A DNA stretch of 64,000 nucleotides from Luteimonas arsenica (GCF_004352825.1 NZ_SJRW01000002.1:558001-622000), one strand, 5' to 3'. Numbered from the stretch's first letter, positions 9,979 through 22,790 are shown. Made by a program: numbers and translations. The notes: generated by a model not told the origin, from the letters alone.

Positions 9979-10830
9979 ATGAAATCCCTGCTTCCCATGC
10001 TGCTCTGTGCCTTCAGCCTGACCGCCTGCGCCCAGGCGCCCGACGCCGATGGCGAGGTCGCCGCCGCGTCTGCCGACCGTCCGCCTGCCCAGGGCCTGGC
10101 CACGGCCGCCGAGGGCTCGGTCGACGAGCGCGCGATCCAGGCCCTGCATTCGATCAACCCGCGGATCGAGGTCGACCACATCGGCCCGGCGCCGCTGCCC
10201 GGCTTCCGCGAGGCGGTGGTCGGCGGCCAGGTCATCTACATCAGCGACGACGGCCGCTACCTGCTGCAGGGCGCGCTGTTCGACGTGGTGGAGAAGAAGG
10301 ACCTGAGCCAGGCCGGCATGGCCGAGGTGCGGCGCCGCCTGCTGGCCACCGTCCCGGTCTCGGAGCGCATCGTGTTCGCGCCGGAGAAGCCGGAATACAC
10401 CGTCAGCGTGTTCACCGACATCGAGTGCGGTTACTGCCGCAAGCTCCACGAGGACATCGCCGAATACAACCGGCTGGGCATCGCCGTGGAATACCTGGCC
10501 TTCCCGCGCATGGGCCCGGCGAGCCAGGACTTCCGCGACATGGTTTCGGTCTGGTGCGCCACCGACCGGCGCGCGGCGCTTTCGGCGGCCAAGCAGGGCC
10601 GCAAGGTCACGCCGCGCGAATGCACCAACCCGGTGGCGCGGCACCACGACATCGGCCGCCGCGTCGGCCTGACCGGCACGCCGATGATCGTCACCGAAGA
10701 CGGCACGCAGATGCCGGGCTACATGCCGCCGGCCGACCTGCGCGCCGCGCTGGACCGGCTGGCCGCCGAGGCTTCGCCGGCGCCCGCCGCCGCGGCCACG
10801 CCGGCCGACGGCGCCGCCGGCAGCCGCTGA
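9979..10830 (+). CDS. dsbC: DsbC-type disulfide isomerase, predicted lipoprotein
   Basis: 283 aa thiol-disulfide isomerase/reductase. A short signal sequence ends in the lipobox LTAC (Cys17), so the protein is predicted to be lipid-anchored, unlike soluble periplasmic DsbC of E. coli. Residues about 50-115 match the DsbC dimerisation region ([37 protein letters not shown]); the thioredoxin domain has the active site CGYC (Cys150, Cys153) and the cis-proline motif TGTPMIV. The tail after residue about 260 is Ala/Pro-rich. It follows xerD. The start at 9979 places the signal sequence at the N terminus. Confidence 0.9.
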   Translation: MKSLLPMLLCAFSLTACAQAPDADGEVAAASADRPPAQGLATAAEGSVDERAIQALHSINPRIEVDHIGPAPLPGFREAVVGGQVIYISDDGRYLLQGALFDVVEKKDLSQAGMAEVRRRLLATVPVSERIVFAPEKPEYTVSVFTDIECGYCRKLHEDIAEYNRLGIAVEYLAFPRMGPASQDFRDMVSVWCATDRRAALSAAKQGRKVTPRECTNPVARHHDIGRRVGLTGTPMIVTEDGTQMPGYMPPADLRAALDRLAAEASPAPAAAATPADGAAGSR

Positions 10831-10866
10831 GGCCCCGGCGGCGCGCCAGCAAGGGGCCGGCTTCGC

Positions 10867-10872
10867 TACAAT
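10867..10872 (+). promoter_or_regulatory. -10-like TACAAT of purL
   Basis: TACAAT followed by GGCCGGCC, 31 nt before the purL start. An ATG at 10871 overlaps this element, which is one reason to reject it as the start codon. No clear -35 was seen. Confidence 0.45.
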
Positions 10873-10903
10873 GGCCGGCCCGTTTCCACGGTCGAACCCG
10901 GAC

Positions 10904-14866
<3,963 letters not shown>

Positions 14867-14895
14867 GCCGCCGCCGGTACGCGCGTCCTGCTGCG

Positions 14896-15417
14896 TTACA
14901 GCGTCCCGATCTCCTCCCTGTAGGAGTGCGAGATGAACCTGATGCCCGTCCCGGGCTTGAGCTCGCAGCTGACGGCGGCTACGCCGTAGGGATTGCCGCC
15001 GTTGCCGTTGGAGTTCCACAGCAGGCGGGCATTGGGCAGGTCGAGTCCGGTGTTCGACACGCCGGGCTGGTAGACGGGCTCGCTGAGGCCGGCAACGCCC
15101 GAGATGTCCCAGGACACCAGCGTGCATTTGATGCCCCGTCCCGCAAACGGAGTGGCGCTGTAGAACACGATGTTGATGGCCTCGGTCCTGCGGAATTCGT
15201 GGCCGGTGATGGCACAGGTCACGAATGCCCTGGTGGAGGATTCGTTGACGATGGCAAGCGGCTTGACCCGGACTTTCCCGTCATAGACGGGCAGCGCGGG
15301 CCGGCAGACATCCGCGCCAAGCCGGATGTCGCGGCGGCTGGTCTGGGCGGCGTGCGCGTCCAGGCTTGATGATGCGGTCGCCACGAGTACGAGTACGGCC
15401 ATGAGTCTGGTGTTCAT
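14896..15417 (-). CDS. Small secreted four-cysteine protein, copy 1 (function unknown)
   Basis: 173 aa. A Sec signal peptide is predicted to end at AHA (residue 23). The mature part has four cysteines (38, 68, 98, 151) and blocks shared with two other genes here: CRPALPVYDGKVRVKPLAIV, VNESSTRAFVTCAI, KCTLVSW, VSCELKPG and a C-terminal EEIG. The predicted pattern is short beta-strands, suggesting a disulfide-bonded sandwich. I do not recognise the family. It lies in tandem with copy 2, upstream of and opposite to the type II secretion operon, which suggests but does not show a link with secretion. Confidence 0.75.
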   Translation of the reverse strand: MNTRLMAVLVLVATASSSLDAHAAQTSRRDIRLGADVCRPALPVYDGKVRVKPLAIVNESSTRAFVTCAITGHEFRRTEAINIVFYSATPFAGRGIKCTLVSWDISGVAGLSEPVYQPGVSNTGLDLPNARLLWNSNGNGGNPYGVAAVSCELKPGTGIRFISHSYREEIGTL

Positions 15418-15471
15418 GTGGATTCCTGGGGTTCGCTCCGGTGGGAGTGCATGGAGATCGCGGATGCAGGC

Positions 15472-15978
15472 CTACTGCCCGATGTCTTCGTAGTACATGT
15501 GCTTGACATGGACGATCCCGTCTCCCGGCTCCAGCGGGCAGCTGATCGCGGTCGATGCGTACCTTGCTCCGCCGTTATGGTTGGCGCTGGTCCATCGGAT
15601 CCGGGTGTCCCAGCCTGACACGACGACCGTGGATCCCGGTTGGTACCCGATGGCCCCGATTCCCGTATTGGTGGCCCGCCACGACACGAGCGTGCAGGTC
15701 CGCGGTTCGTTGCCGGGGGTCGTGAACACGAGTTCGATAACCGTGGTGTTCCCGACCATGTCTCCCGTCAAGGCACAGGTGACCCAGGCCACGCTGGAAG
15801 ACTCGTTGACGACGCCCAGCGGCTTGGTGCGGATCTTGCCGTCGTAGATGGACCGGGCGGGCCGACAGATGTCGGCGGCGGAACGCACGTCGTAGCGGTA
15901 GGTTTCCGCCGCCTGTGACTTCGATGGGAACGCAAGGGTGGCCATGACGGCCAGGGACGCGATTGCTGCGAATTTCAT
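15472..15978 (-). CDS. Small secreted four-cysteine protein, copy 2 (function unknown)
   Basis: 168 aa; signal peptide ending near SQA (residue 23). Cysteines at 38, 68, 95 and 147 align with those of copies 1 and 3, and the blocks ICRPARSIYDGKIRTKPLGV, VNESSSVAWVTCAL, CTLVSW, ISCPLEPG and C-terminal YYEDIG are shared. The start is the ATG at 15978, behind GGAGG and at the head of the signal peptide; upstream ATGs would extend into the region shared with the gspE promoter. It is divergent from gspE and 54 nt upstream of copy 1, so the two are probably co-transcribed. Confidence 0.75.
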   Translation of the reverse strand: MKFAAIASLAVMATLAFPSKSQAAETYRYDVRSAADICRPARSIYDGKIRTKPLGVVNESSSVAWVTCALTGDMVGNTTVIELVFTTPGNEPRTCTLVSWRATNTGIGAIGYQPGSTVVVSGWDTRIRWTSANHNGGARYASTAISCPLEPGDGIVHVKHMYYEDIGQ

Positions 15979-16105
15979 GGGTTGGTTGCCTCCGTGGTGT
16001 GAGGGGGATAGATCGCAGGAGGCAGCCATGAACCGCCACCGGCTGGCGGCACAGCCGGTGCCGGGCTTCGGGGGCGCTGCCGGCCGCCCGCGGTCTTCCA
16101 CCTGC

Positions 16106-16111
16106 TAAAGT
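16106..16111 (+). promoter_or_regulatory. -10-like TAAAGT upstream of gspE
   Basis: TAAAGT followed by CCGCCC, 31 nt before the gspE start. It is the likely start region for the secretion operon, in the 164-bp gap divergent from copy 2 of the four-cysteine protein. No clear -35 was seen. Confidence 0.35.
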
Positions 16112-16142
16112 CCGCCCTCCATACCGGCTCCGCAGACGCAGC

Positions 16143-17861
16143 ATGAATACCGTGAGCGCTCACGCCACCCCGGACATCACGGCCGCCGACGAGCGCATCG
16201 TCGCCGCGCTGCTCGAGAAGGGCCGCCTGAAGGAGGCCGACCTCGGCCGCGCGCGGCGCTTGCAGGAGGAGACCGGCGGCAGCCTGCTGGGCCTGCTCGG
16301 GCGGCTGGGCCTGGTGTCCGAGCGCGACCATGCGGAGACCTGTGCCGCGGTGCTCGGCCTGCCGCTGGCCAGCGCCAAGGACCTGCCGGAGATGCCGCCC
16401 GAGGGCACGCCGCTGGGCGTGCGCTTCATGAGCCAGTTCCACGTCGTCCCGGTGGCCGAGGGCGACGACGTGGTCGACGTGCTCGCCGCCGACCCGCAGG
16501 ATCCCTACGCGCTCGACGCCGTGCGCCTGGCCACTGGCAAGGACGTGCGCGCCAGCGTCGCCCTGCGTTCCGAGATCTCCGACCTGGTCGAGCGCTGGTA
16601 CGGCCAAGGCCGCAGCGCGATGGGCGCGATCGTCGAGACCGCCGAAGGCGAGGGCGGCGACATGGACGACGTCGAGCACCTGCGCGACCTGGCCAGCGAG
16701 GCGCCGGTGATCCGCCTGGTGAACCTCGTCATCCAGCGCGCGGTGGAACTCCGCGCCTCCGACATCCACGTCGAGCCCTTCGAGAACCGCCTGAAGGTGC
16801 GCTACCGCGTCGACGGCGTGCTGGAGGAGGGCGAGAGCCCGCCGACCAACCTCACCGCCGCCGTGATCAGCCGCATCAAGATCATGGCCAAGCTCAACAT
16901 CGCCGAGCGCCGCCTGCCACAGGACGGCCGCATCATGCTGCGCGTGCAGGGCAAGGAGCTCGACCTGCGCGTCAGCACCGTGCCCACCGCCCACGGCGAG
17001 AGCGTGGTCATGCGCCTGCTCGACCGCGAAACCGTGGTGTTCGATTTCCACCGCCTGGGCTTCACCGACGAGTTCCTCCCGCGCTTCAACCAGGTGCTGC
17101 AGCAGCCGCACGGCATCCTGCTGGTCACCGGCCCGACCGGCTCGGGCAAGACCACCACGCTGTACACCGCGCTGTCGAAGCTCAACCAGCCGACGGTCAA
17201 GATCATCACCGTCGAGGATCCGGTCGAATACCAGATCGAGGGCATCAACCAGATCCAGGCCAAGCCGCAGATCGGGCTCGATTTCGCCAACGCCCTGCGC
17301 TCGATCGTGCGCCAGGACCCGGACATCATCATGATCGGCGAGATGCGCGATCTCGAGACCGCGCGCATCGCGATGCAGTCCGCGCTCACCGGCCACCTGG
17401 TGCTGTCGACGCTGCACACCAACAACGCCGCCGGCGGCATCACGCGCATGCTCGACATGGGCGTCGAGGACTATCTGCTGACCTCGACCATCAACGGCAT
17501 CCTCGCCCAGCGCCTGGTGCGCCGGCTGGAGCCCACGCACGCCGAGCGCTACCCGGCCTCGCCCGAGGAGGTCGCGAAGTTCGACCTGCGCCGCTTCCAG
17601 TCCGAAGGCGAGATCTTCCTGTACCGCCCGCGCGGTTCGGCGATCGCGCCCACCGGCTACCTCGGCCGCACCACCATCGTCGAGTTCCTGGTGATGGACG
17701 ACGCCCTGCGCCGTGCGGTCATGCGCCACGCCGGCATGGGCGAGCTCGAGCAGATCGCGCGCGAGGCCGGCATGCAGACCATGTACGAGGACGGCATCCG
17801 CAAGGCGCTGGCCGGGCAGACCACGATCGAGGAGGTACTGCGGGTGACCGAGGACGCCTGA
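16143..17861 (+). CDS. gspE: Type II secretion ATPase GspE (XpsE)
   Basis: 572 aa cytoplasmic hexameric ATPase that drives pseudopilus assembly. The N-terminal MshEN-like domain (about 15-150) binds GspL in the Xps system. The core has Walker A GPTGSGKTT (330-338), Asp box ITVEDPVEY (355-363), Walker B IIMIGEMRD (395-403) and His box STLHTN (422-427). The region after the His box that normally carries four zinc-binding cysteines (about 455-515) has none; Cys67 is the only cysteine in the protein. It is the first gene of the E-F-G-H-I-J-K-L-M-N-D operon typical of xanthomonads. Confidence 0.95.
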   Translation: MNTVSAHATPDITAADERIVAALLEKGRLKEADLGRARRLQEETGGSLLGLLGRLGLVSERDHAETCAAVLGLPLASAKDLPEMPPEGTPLGVRFMSQFHVVPVAEGDDVVDVLAADPQDPYALDAVRLATGKDVRASVALRSEISDLVERWYGQGRSAMGAIVETAEGEGGDMDDVEHLRDLASEAPVIRLVNLVIQRAVELRASDIHVEPFENRLKVRYRVDGVLEEGESPPTNLTAAVISRIKIMAKLNIAERRLPQDGRIMLRVQGKELDLRVSTVPTAHGESVVMRLLDRETVVFDFHRLGFTDEFLPRFNQVLQQPHGILLVTGPTGSGKTTTLYTALSKLNQPTVKIITVEDPVEYQIEGINQIQAKPQIGLDFANALRSIVRQDPDIIMIGEMRDLETARIAMQSALTGHLVLSTLHTNNAAGGITRMLDMGVEDYLLTSTINGILAQRLVRRLEPTHAERYPASPEEVAKFDLRRFQSEGEIFLYRPRGSAIAPTGYLGRTTIVEFLVMDDALRRAVMRHAGMGELEQIAREAGMQTMYEDGIRKALAGQTTIEEVLRVTEDA

Positions 17862-17946
17862 ACCTGCCGGGGCGGGGGCGTCGGGGACGGTGGCGGCCGG
17901 TGGCGCCGGATTGCGATATCCGGAGACACCACAAGGAGCCATCCTC

Positions 17947-18483
17947 ATGTCCCGCAGCCGCAATCTCGCCCTGTCCTGCACTCTGGCCCTGGCCGCGTCG
18001 GCGTTCGCGCCGGACGCCGAGGCCGCCTTGGTCGAACGCATCCTGTACTTCAATGCGTCCGCGCACTGCCAGGCGGCGCTGCCGATGTACGACGGCATGA
18101 TCCGGAAGCGGCCGCTGGCCGTGGTGAACGAGGGCGCGGGAACGTCGTTCGTCACCTGCGCCATTCCCACGCAGGGCCGCATCGTCTCGCTCGAGCTCTT
18201 CGCCTCGGCCCGGGGCGGTGTCCCGGCCCAGCTGACCTGCACCGCGGTGTCGGGACTCGAGAGCGAGGTCAGTCATCGGGTACCCCGCACCATCAACCTG
18301 CCGGCCAGCGGCGCCCGGGCGGGCACGCTGTGGTGGGGCACCTACTATGGCGGCCCGCTCGCCAGGCCCACCGGCGAACCCAACTTCTTCGTCGGACCGT
18401 ATCTGGCGGTCACCTGCGCCTTGCCGCCGGCGACGGGGCTGAACAACTTCATCCTCACCTACAACGAGGAAATCGGCGCCTGA
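17947..18483 (+). CDS. Small secreted four-cysteine protein, copy 3, inside the secretion operon
   Basis: 178 aa; signal peptide ending around AEA (residue 26-27). Mature cysteines at 41, 71, 98 and 157 match copies 1 and 2, with HCQAALPMYDGMIRKRPLAV, VNEGAGTSFVTCAI, LTCTAVSG, VTCALPP and C-terminal NEEIG. AAGGAG precedes the ATG at 17947. It lies in the same direction between gspE (85 nt gap) and gspF (75 nt gap), splitting two genes normally adjacent in xps operons. It could be a secreted substrate, an accessory factor, or a passenger; no known family was recognised. Confidence 0.78.
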   Translation: MSRSRNLALSCTLALAASAFAPDAEAALVERILYFNASAHCQAALPMYDGMIRKRPLAVVNEGAGTSFVTCAIPTQGRIVSLELFASARGGVPAQLTCTAVSGLESEVSHRVPRTINLPASGARAGTLWWGTYYGGPLARPTGEPNFFVGPYLAVTCALPPATGLNNFILTYNEEIGA

Positions 18484-18558
18484 CGACGCGGGCAGTGTCG
18501 CGGACAGACGGCGCCGTCCTGCGGTAACGTGTCGGCCCCGCCACCGGCCGTCGACGTC

Positions 18559-19776
18559 ATGCCGCTGTACCGCTACAAGGCCCTCAACAACCGCGGTGAA
18601 ACCCTGGACGGCCAGATGGAGGCCGCCAGCGACGCCGAGGTGGTGCTGCGCCTGCAGGAGCAGGGCCACCTGCCGGTGGAAGCGAAGCTGGCCAGCGAGG
18701 GCGGCGGCGACGGCGCGTTGAAGGCCCTGTTCAAGCCCAAGGCCTTTTCCGGCCAGCGCCTGGTGCAGTTCACCCAGCAGCTGGCGACCCTGCTCGGCGC
18801 GGGCCAGCCACTGGACCGTGCGCTCACCATCCTGCTCGACCTGCCCGAGGACGAGGCGGCCAAGCGCACCATCACCGACGTCCGCGACCAGGTGCGCGGC
18901 GGCACCTCGCTGTCGACCGCGCTCGAACGCCAGCACGGCACGTTCTCGCGCCTGTACATCAACATGGTCCGCGCCGGCGAGGCCGGCGGCAGCCTGCAGG
19001 ACACCCTGCAGCGCCTGGCCGACTATCTGGAACGCTCGCGCGCGCTGCGCGGCCGGGTGCTGAACGCGCTGATCTATCCGGCCATCCTGATCGTGATGGT
19101 GGGCCTGGCGCTGCTGTTCCTGCTCGGCTACGTGGTGCCGCAGTTCGGGGTGATGTACGAAAGCCTGGACGCCGAGCTGCCCTTCTTCACGAAGATCGTG
19201 CTCGGCCTGGGCGAACTGGTGCGCGACTGGTGGATCGTGCTGCTGGCCGTGCCCTCGCTGGCGGTGCTGTGGCTCGACCGCCGCCTGCGCAATCCGGCCT
19301 TCCGCGCCCGTTTCGATGAATGGCTGCTGGAGCGCAGGCTGGCCGGCGGCCTGGTGGCGCGGATCGAGACCGCGCGCCTGGCCCGCACCCTGGGCACCCT
19401 GCTGAAGAACGGGGTGCCGCTGATCGCGGCCATGGGCATCGGGCGCAACGTGCTGGGGAACCGCGCGCTCGCAGCCGATGTCGAAGCTGCGGGCGAGGAG
19501 GTCAAGAACGGCGTCGCGCTGTCCACCGCGCTGGCCCGCGGCAAGCGCTTCCCGCGGCTGGCGCTGCAGATGGTGCAGGTCGGCGAAGAGTCCGGCGCGC
19601 TGGACGCGATGCTGCTCAAGACCGCCGACACCTTCGAGGCCGAGACCGGCCAGGCGCTGGACCGCATGCTCGCCGCGCTGGTCCCGGCGATCACCCTGCT
19701 GCTGGCGGTGGTGGTCATGGTCGTGATCCTGGCGGTGCTGGTGCCGATCTACGACCTCACCAATGTCATAGGCTAG
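18559..19776 (+). CDS. gspF: Type II secretion inner-membrane protein GspF
   Basis: 405 aa polytopic platform protein. Two homologous cytoplasmic GspF domains (about 65-190 and 265-390) are each followed by membrane segments; ILIVMVGLALLFLLGYVVPQFG and the C-terminal ITLLLAVVVMVVILAVLVPIYDL are clear. N-terminal MPLYRYKALNNRGETLDG is typical of the family, which favours the ATG at 18559 over a GTG 30 nt upstream. It follows copy 3 of the four-cysteine family. Confidence 0.94.
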   Translation: MPLYRYKALNNRGETLDGQMEAASDAEVVLRLQEQGHLPVEAKLASEGGGDGALKALFKPKAFSGQRLVQFTQQLATLLGAGQPLDRALTILLDLPEDEAAKRTITDVRDQVRGGTSLSTALERQHGTFSRLYINMVRAGEAGGSLQDTLQRLADYLERSRALRGRVLNALIYPAILIVMVGLALLFLLGYVVPQFGVMYESLDAELPFFTKIVLGLGELVRDWWIVLLAVPSLAVLWLDRRLRNPAFRARFDEWLLERRLAGGLVARIETARLARTLGTLLKNGVPLIAAMGIGRNVLGNRALAADVEAAGEEVKNGVALSTALARGKRFPRLALQMVQVGEESGALDAMLLKTADTFEAETGQALDRMLAALVPAITLLLAVVVMVVILAVLVPIYDLTNVIG

Positions 19777-19835
19777 GCGTTTCCCCGGCCCATTCCGCGC
19801 CCCATGGGCCACACAACCACACCAGGCAGGAATCC

Positions 19836-20267
19836 ATGCACAAGCGTTCGCTCACCCGTTCCCCCCGCCCGTCCGCCCAGGGCGGCTTCAGCCTCATCGA
19901 GATCATCGTCGTGGTGGTGCTCATGGGCGGCATCGTGGCCTTCGCGGCCTCGCGCATCCTCGGCGGCGGCGACCGCGCCAAGGTCAACCTCGCGCGCGCC
20001 CAGGTGCAGACCCTGGCCGAGAAGGTCAGCCAGTTCGAGATGGACACCGGCACCCTGCCCAATGCGCTGTCGGACCTGGTGAACTCGCCGGGGGGCGTCG
20101 GCGGCTGGCTGGGCCCCTACGCCAAGGCCGCCGACCTCAACGACCCCTGGAACACCCCCTTCGAATACCGCGTCCCGGGCGACAACGGCCCCTACGACAT
20201 CGTCAGCTACGGCGCAGACCGCCGCCCGGGCGGCGAGAGCGTGAACGCGGACATCCGCTACGAATAA
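19836..20267 (+). CDS. gspG: Major pseudopilin GspG
   Basis: 143 aa. The prepilin cleavage site is in QGGFSLIEIIVVVVLMGGIV, with Phe at +1 and Glu at +5. The C-terminal domain contains PNALSDLV, DPWNTPFEYRVPGDNGPYDIVSYGADRRPGGE, the conserved GspG calcium-site and loop region. It is the main subunit of the pseudopilus. AGGA precedes the ATG. A 7-bp inverted repeat with 10-nt loop lies in the gspF-gspG gap (19787-19810). Confidence 0.95.
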   Translation: MHKRSLTRSPRPSAQGGFSLIEIIVVVVLMGGIVAFAASRILGGGDRAKVNLARAQVQTLAEKVSQFEMDTGTLPNALSDLVNSPGGVGGWLGPYAKAADLNDPWNTPFEYRVPGDNGPYDIVSYGADRRPGGESVNADIRYE

Positions 20268-20279
20268 GGGATCGCCTGA

Positions 20280-20753
20280 ATGAACGCCGGGTGCGGCGGG
20301 GCGCGCCGCCCACGCGGCTTTTCCCTGCTGGAGCTGCTGGTGGTGATGGTGCTGATCGCCGCGACCGGCGTGCTGGCCGCCGGCGTGCTCGGCGGCGGCT
20401 TCGCGCGCATGGAGCTGCGCGGCGAGGCCCGCGAGATCGCCACCCAGCTGCGCTACACCCGCGCCCGCGCGCTCGCCACCGGTGCGCCGCAGACTTTCAG
20501 CATCGATCCCGCCGGGCGCCAGTGGCAGGCCGCCGACGGGCGCAGTGGCGAGGTGCCGGAGTCGCTGGGCGTGCGTTTCATCGGCGCGCGCGAGGTGCAG
20601 CCGGCCGACGGCGTCGGCGCGATCGTGTTCTTCGGTGACGGCGCCGCCACCGGTGGCCGCGTGCAGCTCAGCCGCGGCGCCGCGGGCTTCGACATCGACG
20701 TGGCCTGGCTGACCGGCGAAGTGACGATGCACCGGGCCGAGGTGCGGCCATGA
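20280..20753 (+). CDS. gspH: Minor pseudopilin GspH
   Basis: 157 aa with the prepilin signature RGFSLLELLVVMVLIAATG near the N terminus (Glu at +5), followed by the GspH pattern ELRGEAREIATQLRYTRARALATG and the Gly-rich middle region. It joins the pseudopilus tip complex. Its stop overlaps the gspI start (ATGA). Confidence 0.9.
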   Translation: MNAGCGGARRPRGFSLLELLVVMVLIAATGVLAAGVLGGGFARMELRGEAREIATQLRYTRARALATGAPQTFSIDPAGRQWQAADGRSGEVPESLGVRFIGAREVQPADGVGAIVFFGDGAATGGRVQLSRGAAGFDIDVAWLTGEVTMHRAEVRP

Positions 20754-21193
20754 GGCGCCGTCCCGCGGGCATGGCACCGGCCGGGCAGGGTGGCTACACC
20801 CTGATCGAGGTGCTGGTGGCGTTCTCGGTGCTGGCCCTGGCCCTGACCTTCCTGCTCGGCACCCTGTCGGGCTCGACGCGGCAGGTGCGCTGGTCGGCCG
20901 ATGCCGGCCGTGCCGCGCTGCACGCGCGCTCGCTGCTGTCGGAGATCGGCGTGGGCGAAGTGCTGCAGCCCGGGCGCGAGGAAGGCGAGCTGGAGGAGGG
21001 CCGCTACCGCTGGCAGCTGGAGGTCGCACCGTGGACGGATCCGCTGCTGCCCGCCAACGCGCCGGAGGATCCGTTCGCCGCGCAGCTGCTGCAGCTGCGG
21101 CTCGAGCTCGCCTGGGGCGAAGGCGGAGCCGGCCAGCGCCTGGTGGTGGAATCGCTGCGCCTGGTGCAGCCCGAGCCGGGCGACACGCCATGA
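20750..21193 (+). CDS. gspI: Minor pseudopilin GspI
   Basis: 147 aa. Prepilin motif QGGYTLIEVLVAFSVLALAL has Tyr at +1, slightly unusual, with Glu at +5. The rest is a short GspI-like domain rich in Leu, Glu and Arg. It overlaps gspH and gspJ by 4 nt each, which indicates translational coupling and a nucleating role shared with J and K. Confidence 0.88.
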   Translation: MRRRPAGMAPAGQGGYTLIEVLVAFSVLALALTFLLGTLSGSTRQVRWSADAGRAALHARSLLSEIGVGEVLQPGREEGELEEGRYRWQLEVAPWTDPLLPANAPEDPFAAQLLQLRLELAWGEGGAGQRLVVESLRLVQPEPGDTP

Positions 21194-21942
21194 ACCGCCG
21201 CGCCCCGGCCGCCGGTTTCACCCTGATCGAAGTGCTGCTGGCCACGGTGCTGCTGGCCAGCGGCCTGGCGCTGGGCTTCGCCACCCTGCGCGCGGCCACC
21301 GCCACCGCCGAACGCGGCGAGGCGATGGCGCAGCGCACCGAGCGCATGCGCTCGGTCGAGGGCTTCCTGCGCAAGCGGCTGGCCGCGGCCCAGGCCATCT
21401 CCTTCGCGCAGAACGAGGAAACCGGCGGCGCGCTGCGCTTCATCGGCGAGCCCGACCGCATCCGCTTCGTCGCCGACCTGCCCAGCTACCTCGGCCGCGG
21501 CGGCCCGCACCTGCACGACATCGCGGTCTACGGCCAGGGCGACGATGCCACCTTGGCGGTCTCCTTCGACATGGTGATGGCGGGCGAAACCGTGGAGGAG
21601 GACCAGCCGCGGCCGCCCGAGCCGCTGGTCGAGGGCCTCACCGGCCTGCGCATCCGCTACCGGGGCCTGGACGAAGAGGGCCTGACCGACTGGCTGGACA
21701 GCTGGGACATCTACGAACAGCTGCCGCTGCAGGTGTCGATCGAGATCGAGAGCGACCGCGGCGGCGCCTGGCCGCCGCTGGTGGTCGCGCTGCCGCAGGC
21801 GGAGGCCACCCCGCAGATGGGCCTGGGCCGCTCCCGCCTGGGCCCCGGCGCACGCGGTCCGGGGCGGGGCATCGCGCCGCCGCCGGGTCGCGACGGCGGC
21901 CGCGGGCGCAACCGCCTGCGCGACTTCCCGGGGCGGCGCTGA
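21190..21942 (+). CDS. gspJ: Minor pseudopilin GspJ
   Basis: 250 aa. Prepilin motif AAGFTLIEVLLATVLLASGL with Glu at +5. The GspJ domain includes GALRFIGEPDRIRFVADLP and DWLDSWDIYEQLPLQVSIEI. The tail from about residue 215 is Gly/Arg/Pro-rich and looks disordered. The start overlaps the gspI stop; the stop overlaps the gspK start (TGATG). Confidence 0.88.
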   Translation: MNRRAPAAGFTLIEVLLATVLLASGLALGFATLRAATATAERGEAMAQRTERMRSVEGFLRKRLAAAQAISFAQNEETGGALRFIGEPDRIRFVADLPSYLGRGGPHLHDIAVYGQGDDATLAVSFDMVMAGETVEEDQPRPPEPLVEGLTGLRIRYRGLDEEGLTDWLDSWDIYEQLPLQVSIEIESDRGGAWPPLVVALPQAEATPQMGLGRSRLGPGARGPGRGIAPPPGRDGGRGRNRLRDFPGRR

Positions 21943-22790
21943 TGCGCGCGCAGCGGGGCGCGGCCCTGATCCTGGTGATGTGGATGGTGGCGCTGCTGAC
22001 CGCGCTGGTCGGCGCCTATGCCGCCAGCGCCCGCATCGAATACATGCAGGGCCGCGGGCTGCAGGGCACGGTGGTCGCGGACGCCGCCGCGCGGGCGGGC
22101 CTGGAATACGCCCTGGTGCGCCTGCAGTCGCGCGAGCCCGAGTTCGGCTGGATCCCCGACGGCCGGTCCTACCGCTGGGCCTTCGGCGCGGCCACGGTCG
22201 AGGTGAGCATCGTCGACGAGTCCGGGAAGATCGATCTAAACGCCGCCGACGCGCCGCTGCTGGCAGCGCTGTTCCGGGTTCTGGGACTGGAAGCGAGCGA
22301 GGCCGATGCCATCGCGGCCGCGATCGTGGACTGGCGCGACGCCGACGACCTGACCCAGCCCATGGGCGGCGCCGAGGCGCCGCAGTACGCCGCCGCGGGA
22401 TTGCCCTACGGCGCCAAGAACGCGCCCTTCGAAACCGTGGGCGAGGTCGAGCAGGTGCTCGGGGTGGAGCGCGCGTTGTACGAGGTGGCCGCCCGCCATC
22501 TGACCGTGTTCAGCGGCCTGCCGCAGCCGGACCAGCGCTTCGCCAGCGGCGAGGTGCTGCAGGCGATGGGCGTGGACCCGGCGATGGCGCTGCAGCAGCG
22601 CGAGACCGACGCCGGCATGTCGCAGGGCCTCGTTGGCGCCGGCAGCGGCACGTATAGTATCGACAGCCGCGCGCGGCTCGCCGATGGCCGCCAGGCCGTG
22701 CTGCGGGCGGTGGTACGCGCGGGTGGAGGCGGATTGCCGGGTTCGGCATATGTTCCGCTGGCATGGGAAGAAGGAGCCCCGCCGCGCTGA
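21942..22790 (+). CDS. gspK: Minor pseudopilin GspK
   Basis: 282 aa. The prepilin-like start QRGAALILVMWMVALLTALV lacks Glu at +5, as is normal for GspK, which caps the pseudopilus tip. The conserved block VSIVDESGKIDLNAADAPLL and DWRDADDLTQPMGGAEAPQY match the family. It is coupled on both sides by 1-nt overlaps. Confidence 0.9.
   Translation: MRAQRGAALILVMWMVALLTALVGAYAASARIEYMQGRGLQGTVVADAAARAGLEYALVRLQSREPEFGWIPDGRSYRWAFGAATVEVSIVDESGKIDLNAADAPLLAALFRVLGLEASEADAIAAAIVDWRDADDLTQPMGGAEAPQYAAAGLPYGAKNAPFETVGEVEQVLGVERALYEVAARHLTVFSGLPQPDQRFASGEVLQAMGVDPAMALQQRETDAGMSQGLVGAGSGTYSIDSRARLADGRQAVLRAVVRAGGGGLPGSAYVPLAWEEGAPPR

Noticed and set aside
19787..19810. Inverted repeat GGCCCAT/ATGGGCC between gspF and gspG as a terminator
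   Set aside because: No T-run follows and the operon must continue. It may only stabilise the gspG message; too weak to list as a feature.
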